Assembly (NCBI RefSeq): GCF_004210375.1
Contig: NC_134827.1
Span: 98,302,672 to 98,366,671, forward strand
Source: Tachypleus tridentatus
Lineage: Eukaryota; Arthropoda; Merostomata; Xiphosura; Limulidae
Length of the DNA: 64,000 bases
Direction of reading: 5' to 3'
The notes beneath the pieces are model-generated. The model was not told the DNA's origin. It worked only from the letters and a program-made list of their open reading frames with translations, and searched no databases. The position numbers were made by a program, and so were the translations under genes. Below, piece by piece: positions 1 to 12,284 of the stretch. The number at the start of each line of letters is the position of its first letter. The first letter of the stretch is position 1.

Positions 1-652
1 TCCTGGTAGATAAGTGATCAGTTCTTCATGTCGTCTCTCTACACAGTTTCCTGGTAGATAAGTGATCAGTTCTTCATGTCGTCTCTCTACACAGTTTCCT
101 GGTAGATAAGCGATCAGTTCTTCATGTCGTCTCTCTGCACAGTTTCCTGGTAGATAAGCGATCAGTTCTTCATGTCGTCTCTCTGCACAGTTTCCTGGTA
201 GATAAGCGATCAGTTCTTCATGTCGTCTCTCTACACAGTTTCCTGGTAGATAAGTGATCAGTTCTTCATGTCGTCTCTCTACACAGTTTCCTGGTAGATA
301 AGTGATCAGTTGTTCATGTCGTCTCTCTACACAGTTTCCTGGTAGATAAGTGATCAGTTCTTCATATCGTCTCTCTGCACAGTTTCCTGGTAGATAAGCG
401 ATCAGTTCTTCATGTCGTCTCTCTACACAGTTTCCTGGTAGATAAGTGATCAGTTCTTCATGTCGTCTCTCTGCACAGTTTCTTGGGAGATAAGTGATCA
501 GTTCTTCATGTCGTCTCTCTGCACAGTTTCCTGGGAGATAAGTGATCAGTTCTTCATGTCGTCTCTCTACACAGTTTCCTGGTAGACAAGTGATCAGTTC
601 TTCATGTCGTCTCTCTACACAGTTTCCTGGTAGATAAGTGATCAGTTCTTCA
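1..652. repeat. 48-bp minisatellite, about 13.6 copies, continuing left of the window
   Basis: Units start at 1, 49, 97 and so on to 625 without a single indel; the consensus begins TCCTGGTAGATAAGTGATCA. Differences are point changes (AAGTGA/AAGCGA, CTACAC/CTGCAC). On the minus strand one frame is open throughout and reads a 16-residue unit NCVERRHEELITYLPG. It has no ATG, and nearly all unit differences change the residue, so coding is not supported. Confidence 0.9.
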
Positions 653-942
653 TCAGCTACTTTTGTTACTCATTATTTTTTAATAATGAATAATTTTTAA
701 ACGCGCCATCATTATCACAGTTAAACTTTTGAAAGTGACACAATAATGTTCCACTTCATTTCCAATGAAATATTTTACTCTTTGATTCTTAAAACGAAGT
801 TAACTTCGACATTTCAACGATTTCAAACTTGCCGGTTGTTAACGTAATACAAGTGAAACTTAAGAAAACACTCTAAACACTGACCTACACATTCGCACAC
901 TCTATTATTATTACTTAATGAATCACCATGATAGAGGAGAGC
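653..942. other. No recognisable feature
   Basis: AT-rich sequence between the 48-bp array and the first SINE. I see no exon-like or repeat structure. Confidence 0.5.
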
Positions 943-1218
943 GGCCCGACATGGCCAAGCGTGTTAAGGCGTGCGACTCGTAATCTGAAGGTCGCGGGTT
1001 CGCATCCCCGTCGCGCCAAATATGCTCGCCCTTTCAGCCGTGGGGCGTTATATTGTGACGCCCAATTCCACTATTCGTTGGTAAAAGAGTAGCCCAAGAG
1101 TTGGCAGTGGGTGGTGATGACTAGCTGCCTTCCCTCTAGCCTTACACTGCTAAATTAGGGACGGCTAGCATAGATAGCCGTCGAGTAACTTTGTGCGAAA
1201 TTAAAAAAAAAAAAAAAA
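943..1218 (+). mobile_element. SINE-A copy (full length)
   Basis: The SINE-A family is about 275 bp. It has a tRNA-like head with A box (TGGCCAAGCGTGTTAAGGC) and B box (GGTTCGAATCC), an anticodon loop CTCGTAA as in tRNA-Thr(CGT), and a CGCACCA-like tRNA end. Then comes a body with TTCAGCCGTGGG, CCCACTATTCGTTGGTAAAAG, GGCGGTGGGTGGTGATGACT and GCTAAATTAGGGACGGCTAG, and a tail GCGAAATTAAAAACAAAC. This copy ends in a 16-base A run. Confidence 0.9.
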
Positions 1219-2188
1219 TCATAAGAGGAGACGTATGTAATAAAACGATACAGATAAAATAAATAAATGAATTACAGCAATAATTTAATAATATCAAATG
1301 TAATAATACTAATATTTAAACCCGTCAATATAAACTAATTATACATGAAAAGTCTCATGTTAAACATGCCACAAGGATATATCCCGAAATCCACCTTCCA
1401 CCAGCAGTGTCATATGAAAAAGTTAAAACCCACCAAATAATTTTTAATACTTATAAACTATTTTAGAAATCTTTAATCTCTCTTTAAAATAATATCGACT
1501 TTTCAACAAAATATTCTTGTTTGCATAAACAAATATACCACTTCTTTGATGAACTAAAAGCACGACTTAATTGTATAGAAACTATAGATACACCCTCGAA
1601 ACAATCCACTAAAACACACGTGACTTGATTCACGGTATTTGAAATTAAATAAAAAAATCCATAATTGAACTTTATCATAATGAAGAACTAGGTGAACAAT
1701 AAATTCTTATGACACGTGGCAAAAAAAGAAAACAATCCGTTAGTAGGAGGTTCATATGATCGAATTTCATGTTTGTTGTAACTGTCCTCGAAGTGAAAGT
1801 CAGACTTACATATAATTACCATAAATTAAGTCCAAAAAAAAGATCAAAACACAATATTCAATACTTTCTTCACCCGGTATCTAATACCACAGAGCTGCAA
1901 ATATTATGTTCCACATATAAATATATGTTGCATATAAACATATACCAAAAATGCACTTTTTAGACAACCCATCAGAAAGAAAAAATCTATCTTTAGAAGG
2001 CTTATAAACAGACAAAAAGCCCTTTAGTAAGAGTCGGACATTGACAGTTCAGATAAAGGAACCATCTAATTCTCAGGAAGAGCAGAAAGTTAAACCTCTA
2101 AACGAGAAATAATGGTTCTTGTTTTAATAAAAACTTTACCCTCTTTGCTCAAAGCAATAATGGTCTTCCTCCGAAAAAACATGAAATC
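1219..2188. other. No recognisable feature
   Basis: AT-rich single-copy-looking sequence. Only short chance open frames are present, without codon structure or splice context. Confidence 0.5.
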
Positions 2189-2435
2189 GTTTGTTTGTTT
2201 TGAATTTTGCGCAAAGCTACTCGAGGGCTATCTGCGCTAGCCGTCCCTAATTTAGCAGTGTAAGACCAGAGGGAAGGCAGCTAGTCATTACCACCCACCG
2301 CCAACTCTTTGGCTACTCTTTTACCAACGAATAATGGGATTGACCGTCACATTATAATTCCCCCACGGCTGAAAGCGCGAGCATATTTGGTGTGATTATG
2401 CATCGAACGCCTTAACCACCTGGCCATGCCGGGCC
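2189..2435 (-). mobile_element. SINE-A copy, inverted
   Basis: Near full-length, starting with the GTTTGTTTG tail complement and ending CCATGCCGGGCC. The tRNA head is shortened around the B box. Confidence 0.88.
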
Positions 2436-3060
2436 GATCACGAGAAAACGTACCATAAACTCAAAGTACACTTAGAAGGAGCAAATCATGTTAAGCATAG
2501 GGTCAACACAAACCACGTGTAAGACAAAGGATATAGGTCACCCCTGACAGATACCTTTAGCAATCGGGGGAGGGGGGAGGAAACCCTGTAGTAAAACATT
2601 ACTTCACCACACTGACAACATTATCATAACAACTGTGTTACCAACGTTAAAACTGAGAAACAGTCCGTAGAGTCAAGTAACATATTATAAACTCAACATT
2701 CAACAGTTTGTATTCAATTGACAACCAATCGTAATAGTTCCAATTTCTTTATAACCTTTCAATAACCTTCACTGCCGGGTGGTCAGTTTTAGGTGTTATT
2801 ACCGAAGGTGATGTCTGTTATGTTTAAACATTGGGTGTATTTGTCAGCAAAATTTCTCAGAAACGCTTGAATGGATGTTGACGAAAGTTAGTTTAACCCC
2901 GGTACCTGTTAATACGGGCAATAATGTTTTACATTATTTATACTCTGTAACTCAATCACAAATGATTGGATATTGATTAAACTTGTTGTACATGGGCGGA
3001 TTATTATTTCTCGTTATCCTAATGAAAATGGTTCATGTTCATTGATAGCAACGATCTATT
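2436..3060. other. No recognisable feature
   Basis: Non-coding sequence with a G-rich tract near 2565-2580 (GGGGGAGGGGGGAGG). Nothing else is visible. Confidence 0.45.
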
Positions 3061-4590
3061 TTGTTTGTGGGTAAAGTAAACCACGTGTTGCTGTTTGTGG
3101 GTAAAGTAAACCACGTGTTGCTGTTTGTGGGTAAAGTAAACCACGTGTTGCAGTTTGTGGGTAAAGTAAATTACGTGTTGCTGTTTGTGGGTAAAGTAAA
3201 CCACGTGTTGCTGTTTGTGGGTAAAGTAAAATGCGTGTTGCTGTTTGTGGGTAAAGTAAACAACGTGTTGCTGTTTGTGTGTAAAGTAAACCACGTGTTG
3301 CTGTTTGTGGGTAAAGTAAACCACGTGTTGCTGTTTGTGTGTAAAGTAAACCACGTGTTACTGTTTGTGGGTAAAGTAAACCACGTGTTGCTGTTTGTGT
3401 GTAAAGTAAACCACGTGTTACTGTTTATGTGTAAAGTAAACCACGTGTTGCTGTTTGTGGGTAAAGTAAACTACGTGTTGCTGTTTGTGGGTAAAGTAAA
3501 CTACGTGTTGCTGTTTGTGGGTAAAGTAAACCACGTGTTGCTGTTTGTGTGTAAAGTAAACCACGTGTTGCTGTTTGTGTGTAAAGTAAACCACGTGTTG
3601 CTGTTTGTGGGTAAAGTAAACTACGTGTTGCTGTTTGTGGGTAAAGTAAACTACGTGTTGCTGTTTGTGGGAAAAGTAAGCTACGTGTTGCTGTTTGTGT
3701 GTAAAGTAAACCACGTGTTGCTGTTTGTGGGAAAAGTAAACCACGTGTTGCTGTTTGTGGGTAAAGTAAACCACGTGTTGCTGTTTGTGTGTAAAGAAAA
3801 CAACGTGTTGCTGTTTGTGAGTAAAGTAAACTACGTGTTGCTGTTTGTGGGTGAAGTAAACCACGTGTTGCTGTTTGTGTGTAAAGTAAACCACGTGTTA
3901 CTGTTTGTGGGTAAAGTAAACCACGTGTTGCTGTTTGTGTGTAAAGTAAACCACGTGTTGCTGTTTGTGGGAAAAGTAAACCACGTGTTGCTGTTTGTGT
4001 GTAAAGTAAACGACGTGTTGCTGTTTGTGGGAAAAGTAAACCACGTGTTGCTGTTTGTGGGTAAAGTAAACCACGTGTTGCTGTTTGTGTGTAAAGTAAA
4101 CCAGGTGTTGCTGTTTGTGTGTAAAGTAAACCACGTGTTGCTGTTTGTGGGTAAAGTAAACTACGTGTTGCTGTTTGTGGGTAAAGTAAACTACGTGTTG
4201 ATGTTTGTGTGTAAAGTAAACCATGTGTTGCTGTTTGTGTGTAAAGTAAACTACGTGTTGCTGTTTGTGTGTAAAGTAAACCACGTGTTGCAGTTTGTGT
4301 GTAAAGTAAACCACGTGTTGCAGTTTGTGTGTAAAATAAACCACGTGTTGCTGTTTGTGTGTAAAGTAAACCACGTGTTGCTGTTTGTGTGTAAAGTAAA
4401 CCACGTGTTGCTGTTTGTGTGTAAAGTAAACTACGTGTTGCTGTTTGTGTGTAAAGTAAACCACGTGTTGCTGTTTGTGTGTAAAGTAAACCACGTGTTG
4501 CTGTTTGTGGGTAAAGTAAACCACGTGTTGCTGTTTGTTGGTAAAGTGAACCACGTGTTACTGTTTGTGTGTAAAGTAAACCACGTGTTC
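3061..4590. repeat. 30-bp minisatellite, 51 copies, with E-box in each unit
   Basis: Exactly 51 units of 30 bp with no indel. The unit is read as CTGTTTGTGGGTAAAGTAAA followed by CCACGTGTTG. Most carry the palindrome CACGTG, many others TACGTG. The main variation is GTGGGT versus GTGTGT. Three frames are open for hundreds of codons (plus-strand 10-residue unit LLFVGKVNHV; minus-strand VVYFTHKQQH and RGLLYTQTAT). That follows from a stop-free unit whose length is a multiple of three. Confidence 0.95.
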
Positions 4591-6689
4591 CCTTTTTAAT
4601 TGATTTTGTTTTTACGAAGAGAAATTTTACGATTGTGATGGTTGATAAGTTAGATGTTGAAGGCGAGTTGTTAGCAACACATTGATGATAAAACACAATC
4701 TTTATTTAAGACTTTAACAAATGACGAGATTTTTGTGTGCTGAATAGATATGACATCCCGACACTAATTAGTAAGACTAGTAGTAATACTGATGGTATTT
4801 TGCTACTATTTGTGTTTCACGTATGTTATAAGCGGTCCTGGAACTTGGAACATAATTACTTATGAAACACGTGCTTAAGAATTCGACAGAGCTTGTTTTG
4901 ATCTCTATAATAATTTTAGTTTCGTTGTTTTATAAAGTCAGTTTATTGTAGGTATCACCTCTTACGTATCTTGTTTGCTTATGATTAAATTTGGTTTCGA
5001 TATTGTTAAAACTGTTTTGTGTGTGTATATATATATATACAAGTGCAGAGTCCCTGAAAGTGTTCTGTTTCAAGAGTAGATCAAACCAAACTTAAGAGTA
5101 ACAAATATTTTTGTTTTCTAAGTTCGACTGTCACGCTGCGTTGAAGCCTACAGAGTGTATAATTCTTCTCGTCATTCATGGCATGCTCACGTTTTGCTGA
5201 CGTCAAAACGTTAAGCATCTCTCAAGTAGCGCCACTTTAGAGTTTATTGACAGACTACACTCTATTGTATTATGGTGGGAGAGGTTAAAAATGAGATACC
5301 TCCAGGCGGCCTTCTACCTCCTTTCTGAGAAGTTATGTACGAGATGTTAATAAAGTGAACGTGACATACAAAGTTGTCATATATTATATGGATTTCAGAA
5401 AAAGTTCACACATCACGCTAAAGACCATAAAGAACCGCAGCGATTAATGGTACGTGAAGAAGTCAGTACTTTCAGGATCAAAGGTCAAAGTTACACGGAA
5501 GTTGCTGCTGCAGTAACTAAACTAAGGATATCAGTCGTAATATCTTGTTTCGTCCGTCTTAAATTGGTCTGTACTAAATTCACTGAGTGATGTATAACAA
5601 GTATCAGGAATTCATTTGAATATTGAACGAAATACTTGACATCTTAAGATGCTGTGGAATTTTAGTTTGAAACTTAGAATATTCTTTGGAAAATAAAACT
5701 AAACAACAAATATGAAAATCGTGTATTTTGTACACGTACATAGAAATGTACATATAAAGGTATAGAAGTATAAAACCCTTCAATCCATCCCCCTAAAAAA
5801 AACTATTCACAAGATAAAAACATTCTACCTTTTTAATGGATAAGCGAGTTTACAGTTATGTTTATAACATGTGTCGAATTTCGAATGCAATATTTGAACA
5901 ATATCACACATCGACTCAATCAGCTATATGCTCGTGTGTCTGGTGTTTTTCTTTACAAAACGAATGCTTATCGGGTTTCATTTATATCATTATACAAACT
6001 ATTTAATGTGTAATACAGTTGCAGAGGAAATCTAGTGTTTAAATGTTTACGTCATTATTGTTCATGTTATTTCCTTTCACGTTTTGATTAATTAAAAAAA
6101 GTCAAAACCTGATTTAAAATGAAATTCATTACATTGTTAAGACATAACAAACAAATTAGCGAAATTAAAATCCCTATAACGGAAATAGAAATGTCCATAG
6201 ACAGTGACAGTATAACAGAATTACAATGTTATAATCCGGATTCCATGAAGTGAACAGAATGAAGATATTGGAATGCGTAGCGTTTTATTAAAGTAGAGAG
6301 AGAAGTGACCTTAACCAGGATAAAAATAAAAGTTGTTTATCAATACTTTAAGATATCTTTTTTATCCAAACGACGATATTTATGTTTTCAAATTTTATTT
6401 GTATATAGCGGCAATCGTTTGCTATTAATAAATAAATAAATAAATAAAAATCCGAAGATTTCAAAGCTTAACTACAAAATACATTTAAACTCATTCTAAC
6501 CCAGATATGAATAGATATTTCTACAACAAAGTCACAAATTATATACTCAATAATAAAGAACAATTTGAACCAAGTTTTTCAACAAGTTATCTGAGACAAC
6601 ACAAGACACATCACGATCCTAACGAAAGAAATATACATGCATGAATTTCTAGAAACAATAAAAAACACAAAAAAACAAATCTCCGGGTG
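4591..6689. other. Non-coding, no clear gene
   Basis: AT-rich. Contains a TA microsatellite at about 5026-5038, a 65-bp segment at 5045-5112 that recurs in diverged form near 22885-22950, and an AAAT microsatellite near 6430. No exon found. Confidence 0.45.
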
Positions 6690-7060
6690 AACAAGCCATC
6701 CTCCTAACAAAAGGCACTCCAAAAATTGTTTGACCATCTAAAAACACTTTTTAACCTATCTCTATCCTCAGGATACATACCAGTTTCTTGGAAGCATGCT
6801 AATATATTAATGTTCCATAAGGAAGGAAAGCCAGCAAGTAAACCTAATAGCTATCGACCAATCGGCCTGACCAGCTGTGTGGAGAATAGTCAGTAACAGA
6901 CTCTCCACATTCTTGGAGATAACATGAAAATTACCAGAAGAACGAAATGGATTCAGGAAATTTAGACAAACAACTGATCATTTAGTCAGACTAACTGAAG
7001 ATGTAGTCGACAGCTTTAACAAAAACAATGCATTCGACACTGTATGGCACGATGGTCCAC
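6690..7060 (+). pseudogene. Non-LTR retrotransposon (Jockey-like) reverse transcriptase fragment
   Basis: Translating the plus strand piecewise gives LFNLSLSSGYIPVSWKHANI, FHKEGKPASK, NSYRPIGLTSCVE, then after a shift ERNGFRKFRQTTDHLVRLTE. These correspond to the fingers motifs of LINE reverse transcriptases (SxIPxxWKxA, SYRPIxLT, QxGFRxxRxTxD). Stops and frameshifts break it, and there is no catalytic YxDD in the fragment. A dead remnant; the family assignment is approximate. Confidence 0.75.
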
Positions 7061-8067
7061 AGTTCCATATGAATGAAATAAAAAAAAAAATCATTGTATG
7101 TGAAAAAAGGACCAATAAAGGTATTTCTGTATTGTATGTATTTTAGTTACTTTAATTATTTATATTTCAATGCCAGATAACTCAAATAGGTTTTGTTGAT
7201 TGGGGCATGTACTTGTCTTTAACATTGGCTCAAACAACTCTTCCAATTAACGAACCTGCGCGCGCATGTACACATTTACGCACCTGCGCGCGCACATATC
7301 AAAATAAGGAACTCGTGCGCATGTACCAATTTATGCACAAGTTTTTACAATAAAAATATATTTAAAAAAGAATCACACTTTTATAGACAAATACAATCAA
7401 GAACACACATTATTGTAATTTCTTACGTACTGTTTTCCTTGCATATTCCACAACATATCTGTTTCACGATTACTTTCATTTAAGTTTCTTATTTGAAACT
7501 TTAGAAAATAGGCTTTGTATAAAATTCGACACAAAATGATGTTTTTTTTGGTCAGTTCAGAACAGAAACAAATTTCGGATATATCAATCCTAACAAATCA
7601 CTGACTGACCAGCGGTATGTCATCTTATGAGAACTTGAAAAAAAGCATCTAGTTAAAGAATTGCACTGGTATCTCTTTACTGACGTTTGTTTATCGGCAA
7701 TCAACACTACACGTTATACGTTGTGAAATTGTTGTGCACATAAAATATATTCATCTCTCAATAAAGGTCAAAGGTTATGTAATGGCTAAATATGGGAAAT
7801 GAGAAGTGTTGATTGAATCAACTTAACCTTTGACCTTTCAAAGCAGCATGGACTTGTATATTTTGTTGGAAAACTGTAATAATCCTAATACAGTTAGTAC
7901 ACGTTTTACTAACTAAAGTTAAGAAACTCAATTCGTAGATGTACAGTACTTTATATATATATATATATATATGCTTCTGTTTATGTAAAGTTATTTTATT
8001 TTGATGTATTTTTAACTTATAAAAGCGAAACGTAGAAAGATACACGATTAATGTAATACTTTACAAT
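7061..8067. other. Non-coding, no gene
   Basis: AT-rich. Holds two short alternating purine-pyrimidine GC blocks (CTGCGCGCGCA) at about 7256-7300 and a TA microsatellite near 7951-7970. No coding signal. Confidence 0.45.
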
Positions 8068-9282
8068 GATGGATTGTCACCAAACTTATGTGGGCACTCC
8101 TTCTAATTAGTGGGCTCAGCTATTTCTGGTACACCCAGCGCTATCGCTAATGGGTTTATAAAATCAAGCATATAGCCATGCAATCTCCATAGAAAAATAT
8201 GCATTGGTAGTAGAATGGGTCGTTCTGAAGAGCTCAGTAATTTTCAACGTGGCACTGTCACAGAATGTTACCTTTCCAACAAGTCAGATCATCGAATTTC
8301 TGTCCTGCTAGAGCTAACCCGCTCAACTGTAAGTGCTTTTATTATGAAGCGAAAACGTCTATGAGCGACAATAGCTCAGCCACGAAGCGGTAGACCACAC
8401 AAGCTCAAAAAACGGGACTGCCAAGTGCTGAAAGCATATGGCGAGTAAAAATCGTCTCTCCACAGTTGCAACACTCACTACGGAATTCTAAACTGCCTCT
8501 GGAAGCAACGTCAGTACAAAAACTGTTAGTAGGGAGCTTCATGAAATGGGTTTCTACGGCCGAACGTCCGCATACTAGCCTAAAATCACCATGCGCAATG
8601 CCAAGCGTCGGCTGGAGTGGTGTAAAGCACACTGCCATTGGACTCTGAAGCAGTGGAAACACGTTCTCTGAAGTGATGAACCACGCTTCACTATCTGGCA
8701 GTTATATAGACAAATATGGGTTTGTCAACACTACCTGCCTGTATACATAGTGCCAACTCTAAAGTTTTGTGGAGGAGGAATAATTGTTTGGGGCTGTTTC
8801 TCATGGTTTCGGCTAGGCTCCTTAGTTCCAGTGAAGGGAAGTCTTAATTCTACAGCATGCAGTGACATTCTTGAGAATTGTGTGCTTCCAACTTTGTGGC
8901 AATAGTTTGAGAAAGGCCCATTTTTGTTTCATCATGACAACGCCCACGTTAATGCAAGGTCCATAGAGACATGGTTTGCCGATGTTGATGTGGAAGAAGT
9001 TGACTGACCTGCGCAGAGCCCTGACCTCAACCCCATCGAACACCTTTGGGATGGATTGGAATGCCGACTGCGAGCCAGGCCTTCTTGCTCGACATCAGTG
9101 CCCGACCTCACTAATGCTCTTGTTCCAAAATCTAGTGAAAAGCCTTCCCAGTAAAATGAAGGCTGTTATAGCAGTAAAGGAGGGACCAACTCAATATTAA
9201 TGCCCATTGTTTTGGAATAAAATGTTCAACAAGTACATATGGGTGTGATGGTCGGGTGTCCACACACTTTTGACCATATTCC
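8068..9282 (+). mobile_element. Tc1-like DNA transposon, decayed
   Basis: About 1.2 kb between diverged inverted ends: the right end has GGTGTCCACACACTTTTGACC, and the left end (TTGTCACCAAACTTATGTGG) is its weak reverse complement. The interior is a broken Tc1-type transposase. Size and end sequence fit Tc1/mariner elements. Without an intact transposase it cannot move by itself. Confidence 0.8.
8215..9200 (+). pseudogene. Tc1-like transposase (DDE), pseudogene
   Basis: It starts MGRSEELSNFQRGTV with the helix-turn-helix region, but TGA at 8362-8364 replaces a Gly codon, and further stops and frameshifts follow (including TGA where Trp is expected just before the first catalytic Asp, SDEPRF). 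The second Asp is in HHDNAHV and the third acidic residue in SPDLNPIEHLWD, preceded by another TGA. It ends EGPTQY-stop, a usual Tc1 C-terminus. Length is as expected for about 340 residues. Confidence 0.85.
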
Positions 9283-11976
9283 ATATGGTCCATCCATAAA
9301 ATCTTTAATCTTTTTATAAACCAGACTGCATTAAGCCAATAGGGGAGAGGTGGTAATGATGTTTTCATAGTAAACAAATATTATGAGACAACAGAATTAG
9401 AATGTTAGACAAGAAATTCCAAGGGTCATGGCCATTTGGAATTTAAACATCTGACTAGATGATGGACAAATATTTCGCAGCATCCAGGCCGCAATTAAAC
9501 AGATATTCGGTATAAAAGATTGTTTGAAGGTTAGTAGGCCTACTCTAAAGTTCAAAATTAGAAAACAAATAAACCAACAGAGAGATATAATATTTTAATA
9601 CTTACTGGATGAACTAATGGGACGTTTGAAAAGCCGATTCCAATGCCAAAATGATTATCTCCAAAGACCACTGATCGCAAAATTTATCGAAAAATACTTG
9701 CCTAGATTTTAAAAAAATGCCTTTATAAGGCACATATGGCTTTTGCTTCTGCATCCTGATTCCAACGGCACAAGCGGATGTTAACATCCAGGTACCAATC
9801 TTCCTCGTGTAGATTTGTGCGAAATTTATAACAAACAAAGAAACAAACAGAATTGAATAATTGCATGCTTTTACCTGCGATAGCACTCAATGTAAAAATA
9901 ACTAAAACAAAATCTCTATACAAAATAGAATTAATCAGTAATTAGTGTGATAATTTTTAATACTGGTAGTTTATTGTTCGTCTGTCAGCAAATTATGAAT
10001 CCACAAGTAATTCAGAGCACAAATACTTGTAAAAAAAAAATGGAACTCAACAGTGATTCAAGGGTTATCCCGCTTACGAGTAAGTTTCATTGGACGATAA
10101 AGCCAAATGTATTCGACTACTGTATGTGCCATCTATCTTTGTATCATAGTTGCTGCAAGCTCAGGTTACATAGTTACTCTTCTTTTCTCTCACGTTTGCT
10201 TACGATTACACTTCGATACCTTTAAAACAATTGTATGCATATATTGTAGATGTATGAGTAGATATAATAATTAACTAGAATGAATATATTGCGCTCATTT
10301 ATGTTACGTATTATATTTATTTTAACAAATATATGCTCCCTATTTGAGCACGCACTATGTTATAAATAAGCTTTACACTTTGGTTAAACTATGTTTTACG
10401 TGACATGGTAAAAAAATTAACTATGTTTTTTGTTTGGTCATTATAGCTTTCTGTATTTATAAATAACTACACAATTTTCAGGACTGAATTAAAGGCAGCA
10501 AGTTGATCCAGGTATCACTATAATAATATTTTTGTTCTTACTACTTGATTGTAATATGTTTTTTAATGTTCTTTATTCTCTAAGCTACTTAGATCTTAAT
10601 ACAACGTGGTAATTTTTGAAATGGTAGAGAAATGTAGAAAGTTTCAATTCCTAATATTTTTAACGATGGTATGGCTTAGAATGGTCACAGCACGTGCAGC
10701 TGACCATTAACGGGAACAGCTCAAGGGTTAAACTAACAATGTCTACTCCATTTGACATTTAGAACTCAGAATTTAGCATTGTCAGGAATTATGGATTTTA
10801 ACTGGTTCCATGACCAGACGGTTGGAATGCTCATACGAACCGAAACGATACATTTTCGTTTGGATAGTTGGATTATTGTTGTCTTACTTTTTATTTAGAT
10901 ACGTAATTTCACAGTTTCTTTTGTAAATTTAACACCACAGACTCGAGAAGCATCGTTAGTAAAGACAATATGACAAATAAAATCAACAGCGACCAATGAA
11001 TAAGGCTTTCTGATCACATGATCGTGACGTCAATGGTAGGTTTCAATAATAAACAACCGCCATTGTGCGAGACCCGCACGTGATTATGATATTCACCATG
11101 AAGTTTTCTTTTTATTATAAATCTATGAATCATCTCGACGCAGAAACATAAGGAGTAAATTGAAAACAGTTAAGGTAAATTCGTCTGTGCTCGATTGAAA
11201 AACAAAAAAAATAAAACTGCATATTTTTGCAGCGACCTCTTTTATCTATTAAAATTAATTGTTTAATAACACACAAATCCTTAACATATAATAATTTTTC
11301 AGTTTAAAACATAACTTATATTTAATTTTACTTATTTCTTTTTTTTAAATAATCGAGTTCTGCACTTTGCGAAATTATTTTTAATGCAAACTTCATTGTT
11401 TCTGTCATACTTCTATTATTAAATATTTCTTTAAATGTCTATAAAATATTTAGAAGTAAACCTGAGATTTTAAATGAACTTCTAATTCGTTACAATTAAT
11501 GTTAAATAATATTGTTTATAAGCTAATGATTACTAGTGGTACTTCGTATGTCCATGTTATCTAACTGTTACCTCATCGTTACCATGTTAAATGGTACTTT
11601 CCAAGTACTAAACGTGGCCTTATAGTAAACATATACTGACACATGCGCAGTCACTGCACTTGTTGTGTATCTTGCCAAGAAAACCCAGAATTGTTTTGCC
11701 TTTTACGCATGGTGTTAAGACTTAGGATATATAACTTGTTAATTGAAGAGAGGCTGGAATGTCTTATTGTTTTTCTTGACAGTATACGTTCTTGTATAAG
11801 GTATTAAGTAATGTTCGCAGCCTGAAATACACAAATATCTTGTACTAATGGGTATGAAGTGCTTTACAGCTTAATATATCCATGGTACACATATGTTCCA
11901 ACAAACATTTCCAGTCAATATTTGTAACTTGTTCTTACATCTGGAGCATTAATGCATACACGTCACATGTTCATGG
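9283..11976. other. Non-coding, no gene
   Basis: AT-rich, with only short random open frames. The 10165-10240 stretch resembles 4970-5035 loosely (shared CGTTTGCTTACGATT-like words), perhaps an old interspersed repeat. I found no splice-flanked coding block. Confidence 0.4.
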
Positions 11977-12284
11977 CGACCAGCTAGGTTTGTTTGTTTG
12001 TTTGTTTTGGAATTTCGCGCAAAGCTACTCGAGGGCTATCTGTGCTAGCCGTCCCTAATTTAGTAGTGTAAGACTAGAGGGAAGGCAGCTAGTCATCACC
12101 ACCCACCGCCAACTCTTGGGCTACTCTTTTACCAACGAATAGTGGGATTGACCGTCACATTATACACCCCCACGGCTGGGAGGGCGAGCATGTTTAGCGC
12201 GACGCGGGCGCGAACCCGCAACCCTCAGATTACGAGTCGCACGCCTTACGCGCTTGGCCATGCCAGGCCTACGACCAGCTAGGT
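11977..12284 (-). mobile_element. SINE-A copy with exact 13-bp target-site duplication
   Basis: The SINE (11990-12271) is flanked by CGACCAGCTAGGT at 11977-11989 and again at 12272-12284. Tail side has repeated GTTT units, head side the tRNA-like block. The perfect duplication shows retroposition by a LINE endonuclease and a fairly young insertion. Confidence 0.93.

Noticed and set aside
3061..4599. 512-codon plus-strand frame, with 423-, 218- and 158-codon frames on the other strand
   Set aside because: All are translations of the 30-bp minisatellite. The unit length is a multiple of three and lacks stops in several frames; no unique flanking coding sequence exists.
8215..9200. Active Tc1 transposase
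   Set aside because: Several in-frame stops and frameshifts, including at 8362, exclude function.
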